Below, piece after piece: positions 44,643-52,000 of a DNA stretch of 64,000 bases. Positions within the stretch are counted from its first letter, which is position 1. Every line of letters begins with the position of its first letter. The notes beneath the pieces were generated by a model. It was given only the letters and a program-made list of their open reading frames with translations, ran no database searches and had not been told where the DNA came from. The position numbers and the translations under genes were made by a program. This DNA comes from Microbacterium telephonicum. Lineage in GTDB: Bacteria > Actinomycetota > Actinomycetes > Actinomycetales > Microbacteriaceae. The stretch spans positions 682,001 through 746,000 of the forward strand of contig NZ_RCDB01000001.1 in NCBI RefSeq assembly GCF_003651225.1. The letters are read 5' to 3'.

Positions 44643-44786
44643 AGTCGCCAGTCGCTTCGGCACACCTGGCGGCCCGTCAAGTCACCACAGGTGACTGGTG
44701 CGCGGCAGTCGGACGGGACGAACACGCTCACCAGTCGCTTCGTCACCCCTGACGGCGCGCGAACCCGCCGAAGCCGACTGGCGAGG
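44643..44786. repeat. Two copies of the 61-bp palindromic element (44643-44703, 44726-44786)
   Basis: Copy 1 reads TCGCCAGTCGCTTCGGCACA and ends GTGACTGGTGCGC. Copy 2 reads GCTCACCAGTCGCTTCG and ends CCGACTGGCGAGG. Both are 61 bp. Confidence 0.75.
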
Positions 44787-44920
44787 GACATATCCCCGCC
44801 TCGTGGCGGAGTCGGGACTGTCGATCGCGGAACTCCCCGTCCGATTCCTCGACCCGGGACCGCCGAGAGTGGGACACTGAAGCCCCGGGCGGACCGTCGC
44901 CCACCTGATCGGAGGCTCCC

Positions 44921-45274
44921 ATGGCCGGCAATCGTCCCTTCGGCGTCACGCTCGTCGCGATCATCGCGTGGTTGAACGGGCTCTGGCAGATCCTCGTCGG
45001 GATCTTCTCGATCCTCCCCGGCGGCACCTCGATCTGGGCGGGCCCCTTCATCATCGTGTTCGGCATCCTGACGATCATCGTGAGCTTCGGCCTGTTCGGC
45101 GGGCGCAACTGGGCGCGCATCCTGACCGCGATCCTGTTCGCCCTGAACCTGCTCGGCGCGCTGACCCTGCTGTTCGGCGGCCAGTTCTGGCAGGGCATCG
45201 GCGGCGCGATCCTGCCGCTCATCGGCCTCATCCTGCTGTTCTCGCAGAAGGCGAACGCCTTCTTCCGCAGCTGA
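44921..45274 (+). CDS. Small integral membrane protein, unknown function
   Basis: This 117-residue protein has four hydrophobic helices. It starts MAGNRPFGVTLVAIIAWLNG, then WAGPFIIVFGILTIIVSFGLF and GRNWARILTAILFALNLLGALTLL. The GRNWAR loop between helices resembles small DUF7144-type membrane proteins of actinobacteria. Preceded by GGAGG. Nothing more can be said on role. Confidence 0.8.
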   Translation: MAGNRPFGVTLVAIIAWLNGLWQILVGIFSILPGGTSIWAGPFIIVFGILTIIVSFGLFGGRNWARILTAILFALNLLGALTLLFGGQFWQGIGGAILPLIGLILLFSQKANAFFRS

Positions 45275-45353
45275 CGCGATCGGCGGGCGGGGCCGGAACC
45301 CCGAGCCCGTCAAGGGGCTGGATCCTCGCGGGCATCGGCGTAGCGTCGGTGCC

Positions 45354-45503
45354 ATGAGCACACCGCACGACCCGCGCCGGGATGACAACGCCGACGACGC
45401 TCCGCTCGGCGGCGACGAGACGACCGAAGAGCAGCTCGACGCCGACAACGCGGCCGAGGAGCAGATGCTGAAGACCCTCGACCCCGACAACCCCGCGGCC
45501 TGA
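45354..45503 (+). CDS. Small acidic protein, 49 residues
   Basis: This frame starts at ATG 45354: MSTPHDPRRDDNADDAPLGG, then DETTEEQLDADNAAEEQMLK and ends LDPDNPAA. About a third of residues are Asp/Glu, with no hydrophobic segment. Codon use (GC-rich third positions) is that of a real gene. Small acidic proteins of this kind are annotated in related genomes as hypothetical. Confidence 0.6.
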   Translation: MSTPHDPRRDDNADDAPLGGDETTEEQLDADNAAEEQMLKTLDPDNPAA

Positions 45504-45541
45504 GCGGGGTCGCCCGCGCACCGCGACCGTACGATCGAAGG

Positions 45542-45760
45542 GTGACCGTCCTCGCCGCCGTTCTGCTGCTGGCCAACGCCCTGTTCAACGCCGTCGTCTG
45601 GCCGCGGTTCTACCCGCGCATCGCGAACGACCCGCGCGCCCGCGCCGCCGACGGCACGCGCACCGCGTTCTACCGCGTGCACGTCGTGCTCATCACGATC
45701 GCGCTCGTGCTCGCCGCGGCCTCCGCTGTCGGCGGCGTGCTGGTGCTGGTGGGCTCGTGA
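45542..45760 (+). CDS. SCO4848 family membrane protein
   Basis: This 72-residue protein has two helices: TVLAAVLLLANALFNAVVWP with the family's WPRFYPRI motif and ND-R-A, then RVHVVLITIALVLAAASAVG. It is a conserved actinobacterial family of unknown function. GTG 45542 is the only suitable start. Its stop overlaps the Nudix start (45757-45760). Confidence 0.88.
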   Translation: MTVLAAVLLLANALFNAVVWPRFYPRIANDPRARAADGTRTAFYRVHVVLITIALVLAAASAVGGVLVLVGS

Positions 45761-46149
45761 CGCACGCGCGGGAGATCCGCGTATCGGCGGCGGTCATCCT
45801 CGACGCCGACGACCGGCTGCTGCTGGTGCGCAAGCGCGGAACGACCGCGTTCATGCAGCCGGGCGGCAAGCCGGAGCCCGGCGAAGACGCCGCGCAGACC
45901 CTCGCGCGAGAGCTCGATGAGGAGATCGGCATCCGCCTCGATCCGGCGCACCTGCGTCCGCTCGGCGAGTACCGGGCGCATGCGGCGAACGAGCCCGGGT
46001 TCGTCGTCGTCGCCGATGTGTTCGTCGCGGACATCGGGGACGCCGAGCCCGTCATCGCCGCCGAGATCGAGGAGCTGCGGTGGGCGCGGCGGTCGGATGC
46101 CGACGACATCGAGATCGCACCGCTCGCACGCGAGTACTTCCTGCGCTGA
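45757..46149 (+). CDS. Nudix hydrolase
   Basis: This 130-residue protein has the complete Nudix box (GX5EX7REUXEEXGU): GGKPEPGEDAAQ continuing to ARELDEEIGI, around residues 34-57, the Mg2+ site for hydrolysis of nucleoside diphosphate-linked compounds. N-terminal strand IRVSAAVILDADDRLLLVRK. Substrate unknown. GTG start, coupled to the preceding gene. Confidence 0.93.
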   Translation: MTHAREIRVSAAVILDADDRLLLVRKRGTTAFMQPGGKPEPGEDAAQTLARELDEEIGIRLDPAHLRPLGEYRAHAANEPGFVVVADVFVADIGDAEPVIAAEIEELRWARRSDADDIEIAPLAREYFLR

Positions 46150-46153
46150 GTGC

Positions 46154-46295
46154 GGCGTTTCGACTCGCTGCACTCGCTCAACGACCGGGGGTGGGGTGCG
46201 GGCGCTTCCGGTCGTTGAGTGAGGAGCGCAGCGACGAGTCGAAACGCCCCGGGCCGCTCGCGCGTCTCGACTCGCGCCGCTCGCTCAACGACCGG
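46154..46295. repeat. Three copies of the GTCGTTGAGCGAG / CTCGCTCAACGAC dispersed repeat
   Basis: Copies at about 46154-46186 (inverted), 46210-46247 (direct, with the full GAGGAGCGCAGCGACGAG) and 46264-46295 (inverted). They lie between the convergent Nudix and SH3-domain genes, and can fold into alternative hairpins. Confidence 0.8.
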
Positions 46296-46314
46296 AAGGG
46301 GGTGGGGTGCTCGG

Positions 46315-46524
46315 TCAGGGGAGCCGCGGGCGCGGCGGTGGTGGCGGCGGCACCTGCTTGGCCGCGATGACCGCGCCGCGGGGGACGCGCTCCCGCCCCC
46401 GCTTGCCGTCGACGACGAGCTCCGTGTCGTCGATCGACAGAAGCTCCCCGAGCGCGTCTGTCGCCTGCCCGGTCGGCAGGATGTAGCGGACGACGACCCG
46501 CATTCCAGGGACGAGGTCGGTCAC
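46315..46524 (-). CDS. Stand-alone SH3-like domain protein (Rv0428c N-terminal type)
   Basis: This 69-residue protein, VTDLVPGMRVVVRYILPTGQ followed by ATDALGELLSIDDTELVV and a basic loop, then VPRGAVIAAKQVPPPPPP. This pattern is the N-terminal SH3-like domain that in other actinobacteria precedes a GNAT acetyltransferase domain; the acetyltransferase part is absent. GTG 46524 overlaps the SDR stop by 3 bp, so the two are coupled. Confidence 0.7.
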   Translation of the reverse strand: MTDLVPGMRVVVRYILPTGQATDALGELLSIDDTELVVDGKRGRERVPRGAVIAAKQVPPPPPPRPRLP

Positions 46525-48065
46525 CACGCGCTGCGGGCGTAGTCCTTGAGGAACACGCCGAAGAGGTCTTCGCCGGCCTCGCCGCGCACGATCGGGTCGT
46601 ACACCCGCGCCGCGCCGTCGACCAAGTCGAGCGGGGCGTGGAAGCCTTCCTCGGCGAGGCGGATCTTCGTCGGATGCGGGCGCTCGTCGGTGATCCACCC
46701 GGTGTCGACACTGGTCATGAGGATGCCGTCGGTCTCGAACATCTCCCGCGCGCTCGTGCGGGTCAGCATGTTGACGGCGGCCTTGGCCATGTTGGTGTGC
46801 GGATGCCCGGGGCCCTTATAGCCTCGCCCGAACACGCCCTCCATGGCGCTGACGTTGACGATGTAGGTGCGCCGGGCGGCGCTGGCGCGCAGGGCCGGTC
46901 GCAGCATCGAGACGAGGATGAACGGCGCGGTCGTGTTGGCCAGCTGCACCTCGAGCATCTCGATCGGCTCGACCTCGTCGACGCCCTGCACCCACGAGTT
47001 GGTGTCGTGCAGGTCGGGGATCAGTCCGCCGGCGTCGATGGCGGTGCCGGCGTGCAGCCGCTCGAGCGAGCTCGATCCCGCGGCCATCGCCTGCTCGGTG
47101 AGCTCGTCGGCCCGGGATGCCGCGGCCGCCAGCACGGGGTGGGATGCGACGGACTGGGCGAGAGCCTGCGGGTGCGGGTCGTTCGTGTGGCCGAAGGTGA
47201 CCAGCTGCGGCAGCGGGCCGTTCGGCAGCGGTGCGAGCTCCGCGTCGACGAGCGGCTGGTAGGCGCCGGGGGAGCGCCGCACGGTCTGCGCCGCGTTGTT
47301 GATGAGGATGTCGAGGGGGCCAGCGGCGGCGACGTCTTCGGCGAGCCCGATCACCTGCGCGGGGTCGCGCAGGTCGATGCCGACGATCTTGAGCCGGTCG
47401 ATCCAGTCGGCCGCGTCGGGGAGGCTCGAGAAGCGCCGCACCGCGTCCCGCGGGAAGCGGGTCGTGATGGTGGTGTGTGCGCCGTCGCGCAGCAGCCGCA
47501 GCGCGATGTACATGCCGATCTTCGCGCGGCCGCCCGTGAGCAGCGCCCGCTTGCCGCTGAGGTCGGTGCGCGCGTCGCGCTTGGCGTGGCTCATGGCCGC
47601 GCAGTCGGGGCACAGCTGGTGGTAGAACGCGTCGACGACGGTGTAGAGCTGCTTGCAGATGTAGCAGGGGCGCGGCTTGAGCAGGGTGCCGGCCGTCGGC
47701 GCGGTCGTGTTCGAGCTGATCGGGATGCCGCGGGTCTCGTCGTCGATGCGGTCGGGCGCCCCGGTCGCCGTCGCGGCGACGACGGCGCGGTCGGCGGCGG
47801 CGATCGCCTCGCGCAGCTCGCGGCGACGCTCCTTCTTGGTCGCCTTGAACATGGCGGCCGTGGCACGGCGCACGGCGACGAAATCGGGGTGGGTCTGATC
47901 GACGAGTGACAGGTCGCGCAGCACCCGCAGAGTGATCTCGAGCTCGGCGGGATCGATGCCGCTCGGTGCGGGGGCGTCGTCGACGGCGCCGGGGGCGATG
48001 CTTCCGCCGTCCGGTGCGGCGGTCTCCTCGGTCGAGGAAGCGGCGGTGGACTGGTCGGAAGGCAC
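46521..48065 (-). CDS. SDR-family protein with an N-terminal zinc-ribbon-like region
   Basis: This 514-residue protein has a low-complexity acidic N-terminus (1-40), a helical segment, and four Cys in two CxxC pairs (C134, C137, C152, C155: CYICKQ and LCPDCA) that likely bind zinc. A Rossmann domain follows with TGGRAKIG (177-184) and NNAAQT. The usual SDR Tyr-x3-Lys is changed: the segment HTNMAKAAVNM has Thr at the Tyr position, so classical dehydrogenase activity is doubtful. GTG 48065 is chosen; upstream frame (to 48362) is antisense of the VOC gene. Role unknown. Confidence 0.8.
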   Translation of the reverse strand: MPSDQSTAASSTEETAAPDGGSIAPGAVDDAPAPSGIDPAELEITLRVLRDLSLVDQTHPDFVAVRRATAAMFKATKKERRRELREAIAAADRAVVAATATGAPDRIDDETRGIPISSNTTAPTAGTLLKPRPCYICKQLYTVVDAFYHQLCPDCAAMSHAKRDARTDLSGKRALLTGGRAKIGMYIALRLLRDGAHTTITTRFPRDAVRRFSSLPDAADWIDRLKIVGIDLRDPAQVIGLAEDVAAAGPLDILINNAAQTVRRSPGAYQPLVDAELAPLPNGPLPQLVTFGHTNDPHPQALAQSVASHPVLAAAASRADELTEQAMAAGSSSLERLHAGTAIDAGGLIPDLHDTNSWVQGVDEVEPIEMLEVQLANTTAPFILVSMLRPALRASAARRTYIVNVSAMEGVFGRGYKGPGHPHTNMAKAAVNMLTRTSAREMFETDGILMTSVDTGWITDERPHPTKIRLAEEGFHAPLDLVDGAARVYDPIVRGEAGEDLFGVFLKDYARSAW

Positions 48066-48135
48066 ACGGGATTCTACTCCGCGGTCGACGGACGGCCCCT
48101 GGATGCTCGAGCGTGCCGACGGGACGGCATCCGCG

Positions 48136-48570
48136 TCACTGCAGGCAGAACTCGTTGCCCTCCGGGTCGCGCAGCTGCCAGTAGTGCTCAGGCCACGGGC
48201 CCCACGACTGTTCGACGAGGCGCACGACGCTCGCTCCGAGGGCCACGAGGCGGTCCTTCTTCTCGGCCAGGAGGTCGGGCCGCGGGCGGTCGTCGCCGTC
48301 GCGCGACTGCACGGTGATGTCGAGGTGCAGGCGGTTGCGGCCGGTCTTCCCACCGTCGGCATGGTGGAAGAAGAGACGCGGACCGACGCCCGTGGGGTCT
48401 TCGGCCAGCCCGCGCTTGTCGAGGTCGTCTTCCGTCAGCCCGCTCGCCAGCAGCTGGGAGCGCAGCGGCTCCGCCCACTCCTGCGGCGGGTACCCGAAGA
48501 CGGCGCTCCAGAACCGCGCGAGCGCGGGCGGATCGTCGGCGTAGAAGGTGATGTTGCCGAGCGTGTTCAT
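48136..48570 (-). CDS. VOC (glyoxalase-like) family protein
   Basis: This 144-residue protein starts MNTLGNITFYADDPPALARF and contains RLFFHHADGGKTGRNRLHLD and C-terminal YWQLRDPEGNEFCLQ, the paired beta-alpha-beta3 motifs of the vicinal-oxygen-chelate fold. Metal ligands are plausible (His in LHLD, Glu in GNEF), but the reaction is unknown. It is the upstream neighbour of the SDR gene, in the same direction. Confidence 0.88.
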   Translation of the reverse strand: MNTLGNITFYADDPPALARFWSAVFGYPPQEWAEPLRSQLLASGLTEDDLDKRGLAEDPTGVGPRLFFHHADGGKTGRNRLHLDITVQSRDGDDRPRPDLLAEKKDRLVALGASVVRLVEQSWGPWPEHYWQLRDPEGNEFCLQ

Positions 48571-48671
48571 GTCGGTCCTCCTCATCGAGCCGGTGCGCCC
48601 ACGGTAGGCGGGGGTTCCGACACGGCGTCGGTCGGCGACCGGCGGACAGGTGATCGTTCCGGCTCGGTTCT

Positions 48672-48687
48672 GTAACGAAAAGGTAAC
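48672..48687. promoter_or_regulatory. Direct repeat GTAAC-N6-GTAAC
   Basis: GTAAC-GAAAAG-GTAAC, followed by GGG. The same arrangement is at 8843-8858 (ATAAC-N6-GTAAC) and 44487-44502. 11-bp spacing of direct half sites is typical of OmpR-family response regulators. The regulator is not identified. Confidence 0.45.
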
Positions 48688-48930
48688 GGGCGCCTCGCAG
48701 CGCGCGGTCGACGGCGATTCGACGCGCGATCGCGGGGTGGCCGGACGTGAGCCCGAGCGACACCACGCGCGCCTCACGATGGGCAGGCGGCGACCCCGGA
48801 AATCCGTGCGCCCCGCGCCGGTCGGCGCGCCGAGCGATCACAAACGATCACCTCGCGAGAGGCTACCCGATCCCCTTTGCGGCGTGGTTTCGCCATCGAC
48901 GCCCGCGGAAAGCGATCAAAAAGAACCATG

Positions 48931-48959
48931 TTGACACCACTTCGCGCAGTCGTGATCAT
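48931..48959 (+). promoter_or_regulatory. Predicted promoter of the GH59 gene
   Basis: TTGACA at -35 and GATCAT at -10 with a 17-bp spacer, about 75-100 bp before the GTG at 49034. Confidence 0.4.
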
Positions 48960-49033
48960 CCAGAAGTGGACGGGCGCTCGGGCGCCGGCCCCGGCACGCA
49001 GTCGTGCCGGTCTTCACTGAGGAAGGAACCACC

Positions 49034-52000
49034 GTGCATCCGAAACGGATCACCCGCCGTGCCCTCGGCATGGGGACCGCCGTCGCACTCGTCGCCTCCG
49101 GCGTGACCCTGATCGCCGCGGCGCCGGCATCGGCCGCCCTGCCCACGACGGTCCGCGCCGCCGCCTACCTCGGCGCCGACGAGCTCGCCGAGACGTCGCT
49201 GCCGGCGACCCTCGACGACGGATCCACGAGCCACGGCGTCGCGTGGGCGTTCGACGCGGCGAGCTTCGCCGTGCCGTACGAGACGGTGCAGATCCGCGGA
49301 ACGGCGGCCGGGCAGACCGTGACGGCGTCGGTCGAGGTGCTGCCGCCGGCGGAGAACCCCCTCGTGTACTTCGTCGACGCCGGGCATGGCGGCGACTCCC
49401 AGACGCGCTGGTACTCGACGATCCAGACGGCGTCCGGTCCATACGATGCGGCGGCCACTCTCGCCGCCGAGACCCTGCGCAACGCGGTGCCCGACCAGCG
49501 CTACGACGCCGCCACCACCGACTGGGGCTGGACCTCCGACCCCGCCGCCACCGCATCCGCCGGCAACAACCACAAGATCAGCGTCGCCGGCGGCGACCCG
49601 GCCACCGGCGCCGACCTCGCCGCCCTCGGCAAGGACGAGCTGGGCGTGCGCACCAACGGCACGAAGATCAGCCACCGGCTGAGCCTCGACGCCGGCACCT
49701 ACACACTCTCCAGCGGCTTCTGGGAGTTCTACGCGGGATCGCAGGCCCGCACCCGCGGCATCGTGCCGACCATCGGCTACACACTGGACGGCACCGCCGT
49801 CTCCACGCCGCTCGAGACCGCGACGCTGTCGACCGCGGCGGGTGCCGCACCGAGCCGTCTTGTCTCCACCGACGCGTTCACGATCCCCGCCGGCGCCACC
49901 GACGTCACCCTCGACTACGTCCGCTCCAGCGGGGAGGCGCCCGTGCTCAGCTGGTTCGCGGTCGCGTCCGGCGACGCCGAGGCGGCCATCGACGATGCGA
50001 TCGCAGCGGTCCCCGACTACGTCGACGTCACCGTCGACGCCGCCGACATCGCGGCCGACAACGTCAACGGACTCACCTTCAAGGGCTTCGGCGTGCTCAG
50101 CGCCAACAGCACCAGTGCGGTGCTCATGGACTACAAGGCGCAGCATCCGCAGTCCTACGCCCAGCTGCTCGACGTGCTCTTCGGCGGCGAGCACCCGATC
50201 ATGAACCACGTCAAGATCGAGATGGGCAACGACCGCAACAACTCCACCGGGTCGGATGCCGCCACCAAGCGCACCGCCGACGAGCCGGCCAACGTGCTGC
50301 GCAACCCGGGTTTCCAGCTCGCCGCCGACGCCCGCAAGCTCAACCCCGACCTCGCCGTGTCGATCCTGCGGTGGAACGCGCCGGCGTGGGCCGACACGAA
50401 CGACGAGATCTACGGCTGGTACAAGGAGACGATCCTCGCCGCCTATCGCGAGTACGGCTACATGATCGGGTACGTCAACCCGGGCGTGAACGAGCACACC
50501 GCCGATCTCGCGTGGACGAAGGACTACGCGAACCGGGTGCGCACGGATGCCGAGGGCTTCGCCTCGGAGACCGAGCGGTCGCTGTACAACGCGATCGAGA
50601 TCGTCATCTCCGACGAGGTCGGCACCGGAACCTTCGGCGACGAGATGGTCGCCGACGCGTCGCTGCGCGATGCGGTCTCGGTAGCCGGATTCCACTACAA
50701 CACCGACGACGACGCCGCGGGAAGCTTCAAGAAGCTCGCCCAGCAATACGACGTCGAGGTGTGGAACAGCGAGGCGCAGGCCACCTTCAGCAACACCTCC
50801 TACCGGCAGAACAACACGATGACCGACCCGCAGACGGTGGGCACCGGCATCGGCGGCACCGGCGGTCCCCTCGAGATGGCGAACACGATCGTCAAGGGCT
50901 TCGTCAACTCGAACCGCACGCACTTCATCTACCAGCCGGCGATCGGCTCGTTCTACGAGGGCGGCCAGTACTCCTTCAAGGAGCTGGTCAGCGCCCGTGA
51001 CCCGTGGTCGGGGTGGATGCACTTCGACGGCGGGCTCGCCGTGCTGCAGCACTTCTCGAGCTTCGCCGAGACGGGCTGGGAGTCCGAGCAGAACGACGCC
51101 GGAATCTGGCGCGCGGTGCCGTCGGCGAGCTCGGCCGGTGCGACCGGGACGAACCCCGTCAACGGCCGCAACGGCTCGGCGAACTACATGACCCTCGCCG
51201 CCCCCGACGCGTCGGCGTTCTCCACCGTCGTCGTCAACGACTCGGAGTACGCCAAGACGTACCGCATCACGCCCGAGGGCTTCGACCTGTCGGCGACCGA
51301 CGCGCTCTCGGTGTGGGAGACCCGTGCCGCCGGTGACGGCGAGGCGTTCGACGCCAACTACAAGCGCCACGTCGGGGATGTGACCGCCGGCGCGGCCGGC
51401 GCATACACGGTCACCGTGCAGCCGTACTCGATCGTCACCGTGACCTCGCTCGACGTCACGGGCGACGACGGGTGGACCACGCCGCTGCCGGTCGAGGGCG
51501 AGCGCACCGTGCTCGACGCCGACCCGCAGGCCGGGGTGCTCTGGCAGGACGACTTCGACTACACCGACCGCACCGTGCCCGTCGTGGCCGAGGGCGGCGG
51601 GTACACCGGCGAGACCGAGGACTTCGTCGCCTCGCGCGGCGGCGAGACCGGCGCCATCCCGCTGTACACGTGGGACCGCAACGGCACCTTCGAGGCCTAC
51701 CGCGACGGTGACGAGTGGGTGCTGCGCCAGCAGCTCGACCGCGCCGAGACCGGCGTCGGCGGCGCCTGGAACGGCGGCGACCCGATCACGGCGGTCGGCG
51801 ACCGGCGTTGGACCAACTACCGCGCCACCGTCGACGTCGAACTCGGGTCTACGGCATCCGACGACTACGCGGCGATCGGCGCCCGCTCCAGCGGCGGCGG
51901 CACCTCGCACAACATCGGCGGTACCGCCTACGCCCTTCGCCTGGCCGGCACCGGCACGTGGACGTTCCTGCGGATGGGGGCCACCGTCGCCTCCGGCACA

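Larger units (their letters stand above)
44351..44920. other. 570-bp intergenic region with terminator, direct-repeat boxes and two 61-bp elements
   Basis: This region holds the terminator 44376-44409, AT-rich direct/inverted repeats 44487-44535, and two 61-bp elements (44643-44786). Short open frames here are repeat-derived. Nothing gene-like was found. Confidence 0.6.
48571..49033. promoter_or_regulatory. Regulatory region of the GH59 gene
   Basis: 463 bp with no gene. It contains the direct repeat GTAAC-GAAAAG-GTAAC (48672-48687), repeated CGATCAC/CGATCAA words (48833-48920), and a promoter-like TTGACA (48931-48936) with GATCAT 17 bp later. It is divergent from the VOC gene. Confidence 0.5.

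Noticed and set aside
37020..44800. Short frames inside the 61-bp elements as small proteins
   Set aside because: They are not conserved between copies and depend on element orientation.
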